Below, piece after piece: positions 1 through 13,828 of a stretch of DNA of 64,000 nucleotides (its first letter is position 1; every line of letters begins with the position of its first letter). A model generated the notes under the pieces. The model ran no database searches. It was not told the origin of the DNA and saw nothing but the letters and a program-made list of their open reading frames with translations. The stretch comes from Cristatella mucedo. Lineage: Eukaryota > Bryozoa > Phylactolaemata > Cristatellidae. The translations under genes and the position numbers were made by a program. The DNA is taken from the NCBI GenBank assembly GCA_009760855.2, contig WPIO01000001.1, positions 24,740,920-24,804,919 on the forward strand. The letters run 5' to 3'.

Positions 1-1304
1 ATAAGGCCATCCCTAAGATAAGAACACGTTTACTACCTCCGGAGGAGTGGGCTTATATCAGGAGTCGACTGTATCATAAAACCTGTTTGGCCATGTCAGC
101 GAATCACCACTGTCGTTGTCATTATCATCATAATTGTGAATTTATATCTGTCTATCACACTTCAAAGGCAGTTATGTTTCATAACCTCACACTGAGTGGC
201 AGAGATTCCAAGGGATATGGACATTGATTCAATTAGGCCAAGCCTGGCAACCTGACGGCTTCGGCAGATGTTGGGGGACTAGCTTCATTCTACAGAGAGG
301 ATATAGAATCAAGGAGCAATGCTATATCCACCTTTCCGGCAGGCATAAAGTACTAGTATCTTAATGAGCTCTGGTATTGGTGCATGGTTTTAGCATGAGC
401 TAGTGAAAAGCTGTTTAACAATCATTGTATATTGATTGCCATACACTGTTGGGCCAATGCTGAAGAGCAAGAAATCGAGCCCTGCTATTGATCCCGACAC
501 CGCTAGGATAGCTAACCTACTCATGCAAAGAAAGGGGATCATGTGCTAGCATAGAATAACACAAAAGGTGAATGTGTGGTGGCAGCCGGTGGCAAGTAGT
601 TGGGTGTCTCCTGCATGATCCAGCACCAGTGATGGGTAGCACTGTCATATCCCAGCTGATTGCACAACCGTAAGCACTGCAATAGCAGCCACAAGCAGCA
701 GCAAGGCTATTCCCCACAGAGTTTATGCAGATCAAAAACTCCACGGCTGCCCTTGCTAGCCGAGAATAATTGGTGTGCCAGTCTTACGGTTCAATTGTGA
801 TTGCTGCATTCCCATGGAGTTCAAACAGCAGCACCCATTCACATCCACGATGATTGAATTGTGCATGTGGAAGTCCCATGAGAACTCACTATCAGTCCAA
901 ACACGATGCCAGCAGAAAAATGCTGTCAGCCTACTTCTTCGATAAACTAGAGAGCACGAGCCAGTGAACTAGCAGACTTCGCTGAAGAAGTGCAGTGGTA
1001 CACCGTACTTGGCCTCTGATAACCTGCTAGACTTTGTAACCATATACAATAAGTGCATCATGTATCCTTCAGCACCGCACACAGCTTCCAAGGTCCTCCT
1101 GAGTTGACTAAGACCATGCAAAGGCAGTGACAAACTTTGTAGATTAGGCCAATGTCTTATGAGTCACAACAGACTAACCAGTGTATAGGTCATCTAGGCC
1201 TAGAACTGAAACACGAAACTCTGCTACCTCTCCCACTGCATGGTCCTGGCTACTAGAAAAATCCAAGTCAAATTTTGAATTGCAAAACAATGTAATGTAG
1301 GCAT
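1..1304. other. Unassigned sequence
   Basis: Mixed-composition DNA. Open frames are short and show no recognisable domain. I saw no repeat, RNA gene or splice-bounded exon that I could defend. Confidence 0.4.
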
Positions 1305-1505
1305 AAAGTTATGGTTGGCTCAATCAACAGCCTCATTTACATAGCGGTTGAGGACCTTTTATGACTTTTGCCACCACTTTCACTGGTCAATAAAGGATCC
1401 CACACTGCAGGTTTCGAACCCACGACCTGGGTCGTGCCTAGGAGTGAAAGAATATGTCATTAATGGCCTAGCTTTGCATTACGCTTCTGCCACACACTCA
1501 TGCTC
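1305..1505 (-). repeat. SINE2 copy (tRNA-derived)
   Basis: On the + strand this begins with the SINE2 tail in reverse (CAACAGCCTCATTTACATAG) and continues to a B-box-like GGTTTCGAACCCACGACC context at about 1410-1430. Read on the minus strand it is a tRNA-like head followed by a tail ending in 'gaggctgttga'. The same arrangement recurs at 3965, 15355, 25398 and 37487 (minus) and at 21170 and 43493 (plus), which defines the family. Confidence 0.6.
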
Positions 1506-2596
1506 GTGGATTAGAAGAAAAGGTGAGGATCCGAAATAAAAGATTTCGAAAACTCGTGAGCTCAAACCGCCAAACTCAGGCTCCTCGGCAGAGTCAAAGT
1601 CAAAGGAGAATGCTAGCAGCTGGAAATGAAAGCACACAGCATGGCCCAATTAAGAATGCTAGAGTGGGTGGGCTAAAACAGCTGCTTTGGTGCCACCGAA
1701 GGCTGTGTGTGGCCTTTGCTGAAGCCTAGCTGATTGGAGCAGTCAGCACCAGTGAGCCTTACAAGCATCAACCATGTCGTGCCAAGGACTGCTATCAAAG
1801 AAAAGGCAAAAGAGATGGTGTATCCACTCAGCTTGACTCCACTTCCACCGGCCTCAGATGTCTAGAAACTCCAAGGCAAACAAAGATTGAAGCTTCAAAC
1901 TTTGGAGTGCAATAAGACAACCCTAGCCAGATGCCCAACCCACTATTGTTACTACACTGCTACCAGATTGGAACTATCTCTCGAGACTATCTCATCAACT
2001 CAGCCATAGACATGATGCACGGCATCGTGAGTTTGCTACAGCTGCAGTGATTCCATCCTATTAAAGGTGACAGGGTCAGCTGGCAATGAGCCGCAATGTG
2101 CCAGGTCATGAACTTGCATGTCGATGCATGTACCTTATTTGCACAGTGCTACATAACCGTACAATTCTACAGAGTTAATGCATTAGGCATGCATACGTGG
2201 AAATGGGAAGAGGAGCTCTTCAAATAACTTTGTTTAGAATACTTGCTAGCATCTTATATGTGCTTGTTGGGGGCTGTTTCCAAATCCTTCCGGCTGCCTC
2301 TCTGGCATCCATTTCTACTGTGGTGACTGCCAAATTTTCATTACTGGCTGCCTCCAGAGGAGATATTCTGGCCGAGCGCATATTCAGAGTTAGTTCCTAG
2401 TCACCCAAAGTTTGCCCTATGCTGGCTGGTAAGTAGGTTATCATTGAATTTGAGAAAGTTAGCTGAAAAGAAGTTGTGCTATTGTCGAGTAACCTTCCTA
2501 TTTTTAAGCGCTCCAGATTAGCCAGCTCGTGCGTCTCAGGCTGTTTGATTCACGGAGAGTGGATCAGAACTCATGCATAACTGCATATACAGCCAA
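1506..2596. other. Unassigned sequence
   Basis: No recognisable coding domain, RNA gene or repeat family. The frame at 2197-2400 (+) is hydrophobic but matches nothing I know and has no supporting splice context. Confidence 0.35.
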
Positions 2597-2962
2597 TAAC
2601 AATAATAATAATAATACACTTGATAAAGCACCCTCGGAGAACTCAATCTCTTTCTAGGCGCTTTACATTTGCTGCAAATGGAAACAAGATTGAATGGTGA
2701 GTAATATCATGCTTGATAAACAACATGAATAACATGGTTAGGGGTGACATGCACAGGGTCAGCATGCAAGTGTGCTTAGTGGCAGCATGCAGTGTCAGCA
2801 CACATAAGCACATAAAGGACGAATCACAGGGACCCATTAAATGATGCTATCAATAGATGCGTTTAAAGTTTCTTTTTAAATGTGATCAAGTCAGGAGATG
2901 TCGTGACGAAAGTCGGGAGTGAGATCCAGGCTTTGGGAGCACATACAAGACTGGCAGATTAC
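2597..2962 (-). repeat. LINE A 3' end
   Basis: Starts on the + strand with an AAT-repeat run (2602-2617), the reverse of the LINE A ATT tail. It then carries the shared 3'-end sequence (cctcggagaactcaatctct), the 3' UTR with its CATGCACAGGGTCAGCATGC-type motif, and at 2895-2960 the reverse complement of the last RT-ORF codons. A 5'-truncated copy. Confidence 0.75.
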
Positions 2963-3964
2963 CACCTAAAACTGTTAGCACCAATGGCTTGCAAACTATT
3001 ATGAATCATTCCAAACTCTGTTTCTGGTTTTGTCAGCCTCTATCCATGTGCTCTGTCCAAACACCAAGCATTAACAGTGGTAAACTGTCATTTGCATCGC
3101 AACGTTAAGGTGAGACTGGGGTACATTGTGACTAATCGAACGGTGAGCCTCTTCTCCCAGGTCATCTACTGGTATAATAACTGCCCGCCCCTTCCCTAAG
3201 CAGAAACTTCCGAAAAAGGCTTGATACTAGTGAATGTCAAAATGTATCCTACTCTAATTGCACTGTGAACCAGTACTCTGAAGAAAAAAAGTTGCATTAG
3301 GTTAGAAGGATAAAGACCTGACACTTATTGTGGCCACATATATGGACAATAGAAACTAGTTTACCAGCAAGCATGCACCCATCAGACCCTTCCGAGTTGT
3401 CATTTAATTGTCATCGCTGTTTTAAGCTTTTTCCAATTATGGAGCCTGCACCTTATATGAGCTGTACGTACCATACTGTTTAATATCATCTTCTTGATAA
3501 TCCAAGAACTGGCAGGGTGCCTGCCGACAGCTGGACCGAGGTCGGTCAATGGCCGAGCTGCTTTCGAAGATTAGCCAGTAAGAAGGGTCTGTCCGGTATA
3601 CACTTCAGTGAGGTTAAAGTGCATACTGCAGCCGTCGTGACTTGGAAAATAAATGGGTATACTATGCCAAGTACTGATCACATACTCACAGCTAACACGG
3701 TCCCCTTGGACGATACATTGCTGAGTCTTCCTGAGGATCGGCTGCCTCTGGAAAGTTCAAGATCGGCCTCCTTGGCTTAATCCTAGCTATCACCCTGAAG
3801 CCCAGCACAGGACATGGCAGCTAAGCTATATTGGCTAAGACAAAGTCAAAATATTGAACGCCAGTGTGCCTAACCCGGCACTAGTGGACAGCCTGAATGG
3901 TAAATAAAATGTCAGCCAAGTAAAGTACGTAGACGACCTTACGGGTATCTATTTATAAAAATGT
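2963..3964. other. Unassigned sequence
   Basis: One frame (3517-3780, +, 87 aa) is open but has no recognisable motif. Nothing else identified. Confidence 0.35.
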
Positions 3965-4125
3965 AAAGGTCGGCTAATTTACCAGCCTCATTCATATAGC
4001 AGAAGAACAGCTCTAGTAGCAATCATTCAACTTATAGGAGCCCTTAAAGGATTGCCCACTGCACGACTCAAATCAGCGACCTGGTCTGATTACTATCCAG
4101 CTGCAATGCACTCATTTATAGCAGA
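3965..4125 (-). repeat. SINE2 copy, degenerate
   Basis: Reverse-oriented tail (ggctaatttaccagcctcat) followed by 'aaaggattgcccactgca', the reverse of the SINE2 body. The B box is decayed. Confidence 0.5.
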
Positions 4126-5049
4126 GCACGGACAGTTTCTCATGCCTCTAACAGTTAATCGCGTTTGTTGTCAGGTCGAATAAATCATGGGTCTTGCATT
4201 AGCAGGAGCAGACGGCAGCAAAGAAGAGAGACTCGAGGCTCAGGTGGATAGTGAGACAAGACATGGAAGCGGGTCTCCTGCTACGTGGCGAGTGCTTTGT
4301 ACAATTAGCAGTGGGGATGAAGAATCTTGTAACGAGTTATCGATCGGCACGGTAGATCGGTATCATAGTTACCTCCCCACCCAAAGAGCCCATTCGTAAC
4401 AATGCAAAACCTTGCCGGGGCCCAGGTTTCGCCAAGTCGGTAGCCATGCCCCTCGGATAGAATCATGTGGGACATCCAAGAGCTTGCTATAGCCATCAGC
4501 AAATACAGACCAACACACCGACCATCGAAAACACGTGCTTTTAACCTCCGAGAGCCAGACAGAGAAGCTGCACGACCATATATGGTATTTGTTCCTAGCC
4601 GTGAGTTGCCCGGGAAGGGAGCCGTAGTGAGAGAGCTCTTCCTAGTGGCTCATCCTGGCCTGCCCTATCAATGGCTCATATGCTAGCAATTACCAATCTC
4701 CTGAACGAAGGAGAGCCTCTCGGTAGTCTGGGTAATTAACAGGCAAAGCTAAGCTGGAGGACACTCGGGCAGGAACAGCAGACCATCGGTGCCACAGCTC
4801 TCTCCATCAATTAATACAGTATGGAACCAGCCCTAGGCTGCAGTCATTGGAACGAGGTGGGGGCAGTGCCGGCATGCTTTTCTAGGCTATCAGCTGTCTG
4901 CAGCTCCCATTGCAAGAGTAAATGTGGCAAGAATCTGTTTTCGGGAAATGTCCCTGCCATCATTCAAGTACTAGATGATCAAGAAAAAAAATGTGCTACT
5001 GATTGCTGAGAGTGTGAGAGACAAGGCTTGAGTATGTGCGTACACACGC

Positions 5050-5052
<3 letters not shown>
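4126..5052. other. Unassigned sequence
   Basis: No recognisable gene, RNA or repeat. Short open frames on both strands carry no identifiable domain. Confidence 0.35.

Positions 5053-5087
<35 letters not shown>
5053..5087. repeat. (CA)n microsatellite
   Basis: Uninterrupted CA dinucleotide array immediately upstream of a larger purine array. Confidence 0.95.
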
Positions 5088-5090
<3 letters not shown>

Positions 5091-5165
5091 CGTGCGCGAA
5101 AACATGCACACTTTAGCATGCATTTGTATACAGAGAAGTGAGTGAGGAAAAGAGAGAATGAGAAT

Positions 5166-5372
<207 letters not shown>

Positions 5373-5661
5373 AGAGTGATAGGCAGGCAGTCATAAGAGG
5401 GAATGAAGCAAGGCTGCACGAAGAAGCCGCAAGAGAATGAGAGAGAAAATAATTAGAGAGCGACAGAGAAAAAGGTATGAATTACAAAACCTAAAAAACT
5501 ATAGAGGTCAGACAGGAATAGCACAAAAGCATCAAGACAGTGCAAAAGGAAACCATTATAGCATCCGGAGCAGAGACCTGATATAAAGACAGACATATGT
5601 GGGATGATATAAACATATAGACAAGTAGAAGATACATTAATATATACATATCACTTTTAGA

Positions 5662-6115
<454 letters not shown>

Positions 6116-6216
6116 CAGAGAGCTGCAGATGGCAGATGGAAACCCTAGCACTGCAGAATGGTGCATAAGCCACAGCAGGAAAAGATAGCTCGAAGCTGCT
6201 AGCATAATTCAAAATG

Positions 6217-6372
6217 TGTAATTCATTTGTACAGCGCCCTGGGAGAACTTCTCTCTTTAGGTGCTTCACATAAGCCACGGGACTCGAGCTTAAGATCTCG
6301 GCCATCAAATACATTCACCTTGACACTGGTTAGGGCAAGCACCTTACCCACTGGGCCACACCAGCGCGGCAC
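6217..6372 (-). repeat. SINE1 copy
   Basis: Read on the minus strand: tRNA-like head (gtgtggcccagtgggtaagg, A-box-like), a linker containing 'tcaaggtgaatg', a B-box region and the tail ending in 'gcgctgtacaaatgaatt'. Full-length but diverged. Confidence 0.7.
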
Positions 6373-6485
6373 TGATGACAGTCATCGATTTTGCTAACTA
6401 TGCATTCTGCTACTACCCGAAAGCAGATAAATGGCACTGCCAGACCACGGACCATACCACCAGCAGGCATGCCGGTGTAGGCAAG

Positions 6486-6586
<101 letters not shown>

Positions 6587-6722
6587 ATTCATTTATATAG
6601 CGCCCCAAGAGAACTTAATCTCTATTCAGGCGCTTCACATATGCCGCGGGGCTCGAGCCCGCGACCTCAGTCAGACCTTGGTCGGGGTGAGAACCTTAAC
6701 CGCTAGACCAAACCAGCTCGGC
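6587..6722 (-). repeat. SINE1 copy, well preserved
   Basis: Minus strand: 'tggtttggtctagcggttaa' head, then a gtcgcgggctcgagcccc B-box context, then 'cacatgtgaagcgcctgaat'-like tail to 'gcgctatataaatgaattat'. Very close to the copies at 9258 and 51785. Confidence 0.8.
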
Positions 6723-7580
6723 AAAAAGCGGTTGCCCCTGCTGACGCAGAGAAACTGCCTGTGGGATCACCAAATTTACAAACACATTGTGCAGACACGT
6801 CAGCACCTGGCACGAACAGGTATCAAGACTTGAGTGATTGCCTAGGGAAAGTGCATGTACATTCACACTAGGCAGGGAAGAGAGACCTCTCCCTTGGGCT
6901 GCATGGCTGCCCACTGCAATAAGGGCAACATGCATGACCGAGTGGGTGCTGCTTACATGCCCTAATTGAGGCCACTGGTAGAGCCATGAGAAAATTAATC
7001 TACATGCTATTGGTGGGCCAAATCGTGTGGCAGTGCATGTACAAGGCAATCAATCCAGTAGTTACATAACGTTTGGGAGCACATGCACAAGGCAATCCAG
7101 TGGTCAGTTGACCACTGTTGCAGCCATAACTACAGCAGCTACTGAGAGGGAGGATAGAGGCAGGCCAAGGTTTGCTCAAAGCCCCAAGTGAATAAGGGGG
7201 CCGACGAGAATCTCCCCACCAGCTGCTAACAAACCCGAATGCTTGACGATGACTAGGTCTGGCCACGTGGGTGCTTCGGCCTGCAGCAACTCAGCCTTGA
7301 CAACAGTTCAAGAAACAACAGTGATCGCCCAGTCCGGTGAGCTTTGTCTTAGTGGCTCAATCCAAGTTGCTGAAGGGTAAGGGGGCTTTGCGAGCTTGTG
7401 GGAAAACAAGCCTAAAGATTGGAGCCTGGGCCAGATCAGCTCATACGGGAGCTTGGAAGGCAGGTTGTTCACTCAAACGCATTTCGACTGCAAAAGGAGC
7501 ACTCAGCGCTTCTGTTACACGACTGAGCACCCTGGAATGAGCATGAATGCGAGGCAAATACAGTGCCGCAGTGCAGTGAA
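6723..7580. other. Unassigned sequence
   Basis: Open frames of 60-117 aa overlap on both strands without recognisable motifs. No repeat identified. Confidence 0.35.
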
Positions 7581-7611
7581 GAAAATGTGTGTGTGCATGT
7601 GTGTGCGACCA

Positions 7612-7614
7612 CGT

Positions 7615-7662
<48 letters not shown>

Positions 7663-7664
7663 AC
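7612..7664. repeat. (GT)n microsatellite
   Basis: GT dinucleotide array. Cys/Val and Thr/His frames over it are artefacts. Confidence 0.95.
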
Positions 7665-7672
7665 GTGCGTGA

Positions 7673-9257
7673 GTATGCAAGAGAGGGAGAGAAAGTGAGA
7701 TGGACAGTCGGACAGAGGCAGCTGCAGAGACCTCGAGACAGGGCCAGAGAAAGCACCCAAAGTAAGAGCCTAAGACTATGAAAGCTCTACGTGCCCTTAG
7801 ACGGACTGTCACTACACAAAGGCAGGTGCCAAAGCCGAGCAGCGCGTACTGCCGTGGCAGAGTGCAGGTAGGCAGAGCCAACGAGCGGCTAGGGAGCGAC
7901 CGTGCTGATGATCACGGACTTATTAAATGAAAGTGCAGTAATTGGGAGACTTATTAGGCAAGCAAGCATGCCTGCCATTTCCAGATGTGCCTCTAGGTAA
8001 TAGGAGAAGAGCAGCAGGGCACCACGGAAGGCAAATGCAAGGGGACCTATACAAGGGGCAACTAGAGTTTGTGCCATGGTAAGCCTAAATCATGCATTGA
8101 TTTACGTAAGAGCTGCCATACTGGAGCGTTGCTCTCTAAATTAAGCAGGAAGAGCTCGCTGTCAGGATGGCTTGCTCGTGACCGGCTTTGGTGCCTACTA
8201 TGTCCCGTTCATGTGCCACCGGAATCCATCGCTTCGGATGAAAAAGAGCACAGATGAAAGGACCGAGCGAAGGCAGCGAGTCACACACGACAACGCTTTC
8301 GCGAAAGTGTTTGCCTTAGGCTGCCAATCAATTACATTAGCAGGTATCTCTCGCTGGATAGAAAAAGAATTGCTCCAGTGCCAGCTGCCAGCAGAGGCGC
8401 GATGAGCAGCTCGAAGAAGTGCATTCAAGCAAGCGATCCCAGCACCAGGCTCCAGCCATGCCAGCTGCGCCAGCATCGTGCGAAAGTGGCAGTCAAAGAG
8501 AGGCTCACTTCGTCAAACACGCCTGCATGAGCTGCTAGTGGCAAGGCAGTGTGCGGCCAGTGCGAGGTCATGTAGAGCACGAGCACATGTGTATGCCCCA
8601 TGCCTGCCTGTTTCCCCTCCCCCCTGTAAGCGACATAACCCGAGTAGCACTGCACGTTAGGGTGCAAGACGGTGCTGCCTCTCGAAGCAGTACCAGGATG
8701 GGTCATCACTGCATGCCGAAGTTACAAGCTAGTTCGTAGCATAGAGCCAGCCATCACTAGGCACGCATCAGACTAGCTTGATGGACGGCGGCTGAGTCCG
8801 ACTGAGCTGAACTGGCTGCTCCATGACGGTGAGAGGAGCATTATCAGCATTTGAAGGGTTGCAGCGGCTCGTCGACATGCAAACGATGAGATCCAGCGAG
8901 CTAGCCACCCCCCCCCCCCCCCGAGTCGTACCTTGTCTTGAAGACGCTCGATAAAGCAGCGCCGATTGCCGAATCCTTCACCAGCCAATGCGACTCGTTC
9001 TGGCTGAGACATGCCATCGCAGCAGGCAGCAACGCAGCACAGGCCAATAAAATCGTTCTGAAACAAAAGCGCCACGTGGTGGGAAGGTTGCAATGTTTGC
9101 CTCTGTCGTGTCGCTCGCTGCGCACTCGATGACGTTGACCTTGTCGTACTTCCTTGCTAGGCCGAGATCGACAAGCAAGGATGGGACCAAAGGTTTAGCG
9201 CCTGGAGCGAAGGGGCATAACTTTGATAAACAAATAAATCGCACATGCTAACCGAAT
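7673..9257. other. Unassigned sequence with a poly-C tract
   Basis: Contains a pure C run at about 8907-8922. Several frames of 60-106 aa overlap on both strands with no coherent domain. No gene called. Confidence 0.35.
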
Positions 9258-9391
9258 GCCGAGCTGGTTAAGGTGCTCGCCCCGACCAAGGTCTGACTGA
9301 GGTCGTGGGCTCGAGCCCCGAGGCATATGTGAAGCGCCTGAATAGAGATTAAGTTCTCTTGGGGTGCTATATAAATGAATTATTAAATGAT
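9258..9391 (+). repeat. SINE1 copy, well preserved
   Basis: A-box-like 'gctggttaaggtgctcgcc', B-box 'ggtcgtgggctcgagcccc', then tail 'atgtgaagcgcctgaataga' through 'gctatataaatgaattatta'. A useful reference copy for comparing the tail with LINE A. Confidence 0.8.
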
Positions 9392-9738
9392 TAAATCCCA
9401 ATGGCCCTCATCTCCAGTGCCTCATCACAACTTGGCTGACACTGTTGCTTTACCACATTTGCTATGCTAGTTGCTGCGAGGAAACCCAATGAGAATGTGA
9501 GTGATCTGACTGGCTACCAGGATCGGTAAGAATCTTACTTGCCAGCCTGCTACCACTCACGCCTTTGATTTCTTGTCCACGACAGAAGAGGCACAAGAGA
9601 AATATGCCTCCAAAGTGCACAGCAGCAGCGGCGGCTCGGCAGGACCATGTAGCTCAGGGGGAATGTGTGCGCTGCTGGTTCGAGAGGATCGGGAAAGCTA
9701 AAATTGAACTCATCGGGTCGCTTGTGCACTCGAGCTGA

Positions 9739-9739
<1 letters not shown>

Positions 9740-9811
<72 letters not shown>
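9740..9811. repeat. (GA)n microsatellite
   Basis: Pure GA dinucleotide array of about 70 bp. Confidence 0.95.
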
Positions 9812-9814
<3 letters not shown>

Positions 9815-12059
9815 GGCTGCCCGATCCACGGAGGAAGTTGCCTGGCATGCACCGGCTGAGTGCAGCCTGCCTGTCTGTCCTACCTCCAGGCCAAGCCTAG
9901 TACTGATCAAACTAACAGCTGATTCTGCAGTAGGGGTCACAGGCTGCAGGCAGGTGGCAGCAAGAGGAGCATGACTCCTAGAACAGCCTCAGCAGCAGAG
10001 CCAATAATAAGTCCTGACGTTGGATCGAAATCCCTGAGGAGGCTGGCTGAGTAGCTCTATCGCCAAGGTCAAGAGGGCATCTACGAGCTTTCGGGCTGGA
10101 ATGCCTTGTGTGCCATGCTGCTTAGAGCTTTCTCTTAGCACCAATCAGTACGCTGGCCGGCAGAGAGTTGTTGGGACTGATGAAGCCAAGGGGTGTTGTT
10201 GGTCTCTGCAGTAGCTCGATTCGAACGTGGGGCAACTTATTTCTGGGTGGCTGCATGTTTGGTGTCACGAGGTCTCTTCTTCTTCTTCGCGCACGTGCGC
10301 ATACACACACACACACTCTCCCACACACATGTACCCTCATGCTTCATCATTAGGGGTGGCAGCTGCAGCAGCGACAATGTTCTGCACGGCCTTTGAGACA
10401 GTTTGTGCTACTGCTACATCAGCTGGAACCGTGTGCAGACGATTAGGAAGCAAGCGGCTGTGCACTTTCTATCCTTTGTGGGAACCTCAGCTCATTAAGA
10501 CCTGCACAGTGTGCTTCGGCTATAGCACTAGCGCTTTCTAAATAGGGAAAGTCAAACACTGGCTGATATAATCCTGTGTACCTATGACACTAAGTATAAG
10601 ATCAACAATTACGGATGCAAACAGCATTAGGCTTAGTGACCTGCTATAGGAAGGTATATTACAATGGCTGCTGGCTGGCTCCAAGCTGCTCAATGCTGCT
10701 GCTGCAAAAGATGGACGCCTGATTAGTTTATCGGCTGGGGGTCACCGAAATTTGGCGAAAGAGCTACAAGGTAAGTACGTAACCCTTGACCCATCAATGA
10801 GTATCGAGCAGCCTGAGGCTCTTATGTAAACCCCAAGACCACTCGCATCATTTACATCAGAAGAATCCAGAACAAGACAAGCAGCCACGTGAGCGATCGG
10901 TTAAACCAAAGATGAACTTGATTCAAACCAATTTTTGAATCGCTACACGGCCAAAAGAAAATTCACCTGGCATCCTGCCACATCAGCCACTAATACTGGA
11001 AAGAGCAACATTGGCTGCACTGCCACAGCTACAAGAAAAGTAAGAATGGACTGTGTTTCGTGTTTCTGCACCTCGGTCCTCTCTCCTTTCTTCTCTCCCT
11101 CTCTCTCTCTCTCTCTTTCTTTCTTTAGCTCTTTCTTCTCCACCCTTCTCACCTTCCATACAATCATCCCTCAGCCCTCAGTCCTCCATGTATCCACCAG
11201 CCCTCCCCCTCTCCTCTTCCTATCTGCACACCACCGGCCCTTTACATCCACATCCATGGGAATTATTGTTCGCGTGCCCACACACACACATGCATGCGCA
11301 CACGCGCAAGCATGCACGTGTCTCACACCAGCTGTTGGCATATCCAAGATACTTGACTGGTTCACCCCATCAGGCCTGCAGTGAAGTTTGAAGTTTCGCA
11401 CGATGGTAGTGATTACAGCTGGCTCCAACCCGACTTGCAAATGCTAGCCGGCTGCTGTGCGCACTGCTTTCGTGCATACGCCGGTGCAAATAGCAGAACC
11501 GAGCTACCCGGGCCACCTGCAAGCTCCACAAAAATGACTCTCGGCAAAGATATTGGTTGGCTCGACTGAGAGAGATCGGAGGCTGGGGAGAAGAGGCGCT
11601 CTCCCTCGCTGGCTGCTTTCTTCCACAGAGCCAGCGACAGCTCCCTCTCAAGCTCTCCCAGCTCCTCGACCGACAGACAAAGAGGGCACAGAGCCACCTT
11701 GTAGTACGTATTCTATACTGGGCGATCGCTGCTTTTGGTCGAGTCCCGAACTAGTCAGGGAGGCTGCGATAACGCCAAGCTGCACATTAATTCAACACAG
11801 TATTGAACCGGCCGAGTTGGCCCTGGCGCAGCACCGAGTTGGCCCAGGCGCTAGGCCGAGACGACCCTGGCGAAGTAGAGCAGTGGAGCAGCAATGCCAG
11901 GTGACTGCTACCGCAGCTGCAGCAGCCGCAGAATGCCTTTCGTATGCTCGCGGCTCTCCGGTTGCTCCCGGAAAAAACGAGCGCCTCAAAACCACTTAGA
12001 ACAGCGAAATCGTTTAAGCACGCATTGATGACAGAGTAAAATCAATAGTTCGCTCGGGC
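9812..12059. other. Unassigned sequence, pyrimidine-rich in part
   Basis: A CT-rich stretch (about 11080-11240) and short CA runs (10305-10330, 11278-11310) produce long frames without domains. GC content rises toward 12 kb at the edge of the CpG island. No exon could be defended. Confidence 0.35.
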
Positions 12060-13600
12060 AGAGCGTGGGCCAGCGACTAACTGGACGCCGCCGACCGACC
12101 GACCGACCGACCGACTGACGGCGTTTCGCGAATGGCTGCGGCCTCATCGGCGATCTCAGCGCCACAGGCCGGTCTACGGATGTAGCAGCCCCGCCGCCGA
12201 CACCGCCGGCGCGGCGCCACCGAAAGCGGCGACGCGCGAGCGCCGGAGTCGGGGCGCGCCGGCGGCAGAAGCGGCGGCAGCAACCGCTAACGGAGCGGCG
12301 GCAGCTGCAACTTATGGAGGACGCTTGAAGGCGAGCGGAGTGAAACGCGACGGCACTGCAGGGCAGCAGCGGTAGCAGCGCGCGCTGCTGCTCGGCTACC
12401 GCCGTTGCGCGCGCGCTCCGCTCAGCACCGCGGCTGCTGCACCGCCGACCATTGGCTCACCGTGCGGAGGAAAGAGACGTCGTCCTGCTCCGCGCCGTCC
12501 GGCTGCGAAGCCATTTCTAGACGGGGCTGCCCGCGCCTCCTTCGAGCAGCGTGTGCGTCGCCCGGTCCGGCCGACGCAAAGCGGCAGCCCCTGCCCTTTC
12601 GACGCTTCGGAGGAGGTGCTTAGGAGAGTCGCCGCCGGAGCCGCCGCTGGGCGAGCGAGCCCGACTGTTGCGCCGGACCGCTCCTTCCAAGGCGACTTTC
12701 TCTGCAGCAGCGCCAGCAACCGGCGAAAAGCTCAGGCGCGGGCGCACATCCGGCGCGCTGCAGCGCACTTAGTGAGAGATCGCCGCCGCCGCCGCCGCCG
12801 CGCGCCCACCCTCTAGCCAAAAGCCGGGGCCGAGAGCGGCGTGCTGACGTACCAAAAATAGGCAACCCAGCGGCCGTCAGAGGGCGCGCGCGCGACTATC
12901 GAGTTCGCGCCCCGGTCCGAGCGCCGCGCGCGTCGGGAGCTGGGACCGCGCTGCGCCGTACGCTTCTGTTGTCCGTCAGCCGGTCGGTCGGCCGCCGGCC
13001 GAGCGCTAGGTTTACCAGGGAGCAGCCCTCTGCAGGGCAAGCGACCGCCACTAGCCGCCGCCGCTGCCGCCGCCGCCGCCGCCGAGCACACCGTTGCGCG
13101 GCGAGCCGCGCGAGCTGGCCGGTCGCGCCGCTCCGCCCCGCGGGGGTGCCGCCGCAGCGTGCGGCGTAGCGAAGTCTCCAGTGGCCAATCCCGCCGCAGC
13201 GCTAGCGCCACTATCGGCGCCATGGACGTGCGCGCTCGCGCTTTGGCCTCTAAGCAGAGGAGCCGGCTGCGTCGCACACCCGACACACCCGCCGACCGGC
13301 CGCTCGGCGGCGGGTCAAGCCAGTGGAGCGACCGAGAGCGCGCCGACAGCTCCTCGGCGCGCCGTAAGACTCCGACCGCGTCGGTGGGGGGATGGCCGCG
13401 CGAAAGAAAAAGCCCCTGTCGCGAGCACGAATTGCCTTCGTTCCCCGAGACTGCTGAGTGGCAGCGGTGTCGAGCGTTAGGAACGAGCGGGCGCGGCAAA
13501 TCCGGATTTAAAGTCTCTACCGCGAAGCGCCGCGCCCCCAGCGGCTTCCAGTTCTTGCTGACGTGCGATTGAGTCTCGGCCAAACTGGCGGCTCACAGCA
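12060..13600. promoter_or_regulatory. CpG island 1
   Basis: Sharp rise in G+C with frequent CpG, including a CCGA tandem (about 12096-12115), GCC/CCG trinucleotide runs (12780-12800, 13060-13084) and CCAAT-type sites on both strands (12449-12455, 13182-13189). The long Arg/Ala/Pro/Ser frames on both strands, such as 256 aa on minus at 12813-13583, are what GC-rich DNA yields by chance. By composition it is a candidate promoter/first-exon region, but no 5' exon could be assigned. Confidence 0.55.
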
Positions 13601-13828
13601 AGTGCGCAGCTTGGAGAATCTCAGGAGACGCGCCGATGCACGCAGGTAGTTTCGGCCATGATATGAAGAGGACAGCAGCCAAGAACGCCCATGACACACC
13701 CACGTGCGGTACGGATAGCAAAGTCCAGCAGTGCCCGCAGTTTCATTCAGACGCCATTCTACTCACTCTGGCGTGCCCGTGGCATGTTTTCGCACCTAGC
13801 CCGCTCTGAGGGTCAAATAGCGCTCATG

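Noticed and set aside
9258-9330. Possible tRNA genes, from A-box and B-box matches
   Set aside because: The boxes belong to SINE heads. The sequences cannot be folded by eye into a complete cloverleaf and are followed by SINE tails.
12813-13583. 256-aa minus frame, and overlapping plus frames, in CpG island 1
   Set aside because: Composition is Arg/Ala/Pro/Ser as expected from GC-rich DNA. Frames overlap on both strands and no conserved motif or splice support was found.
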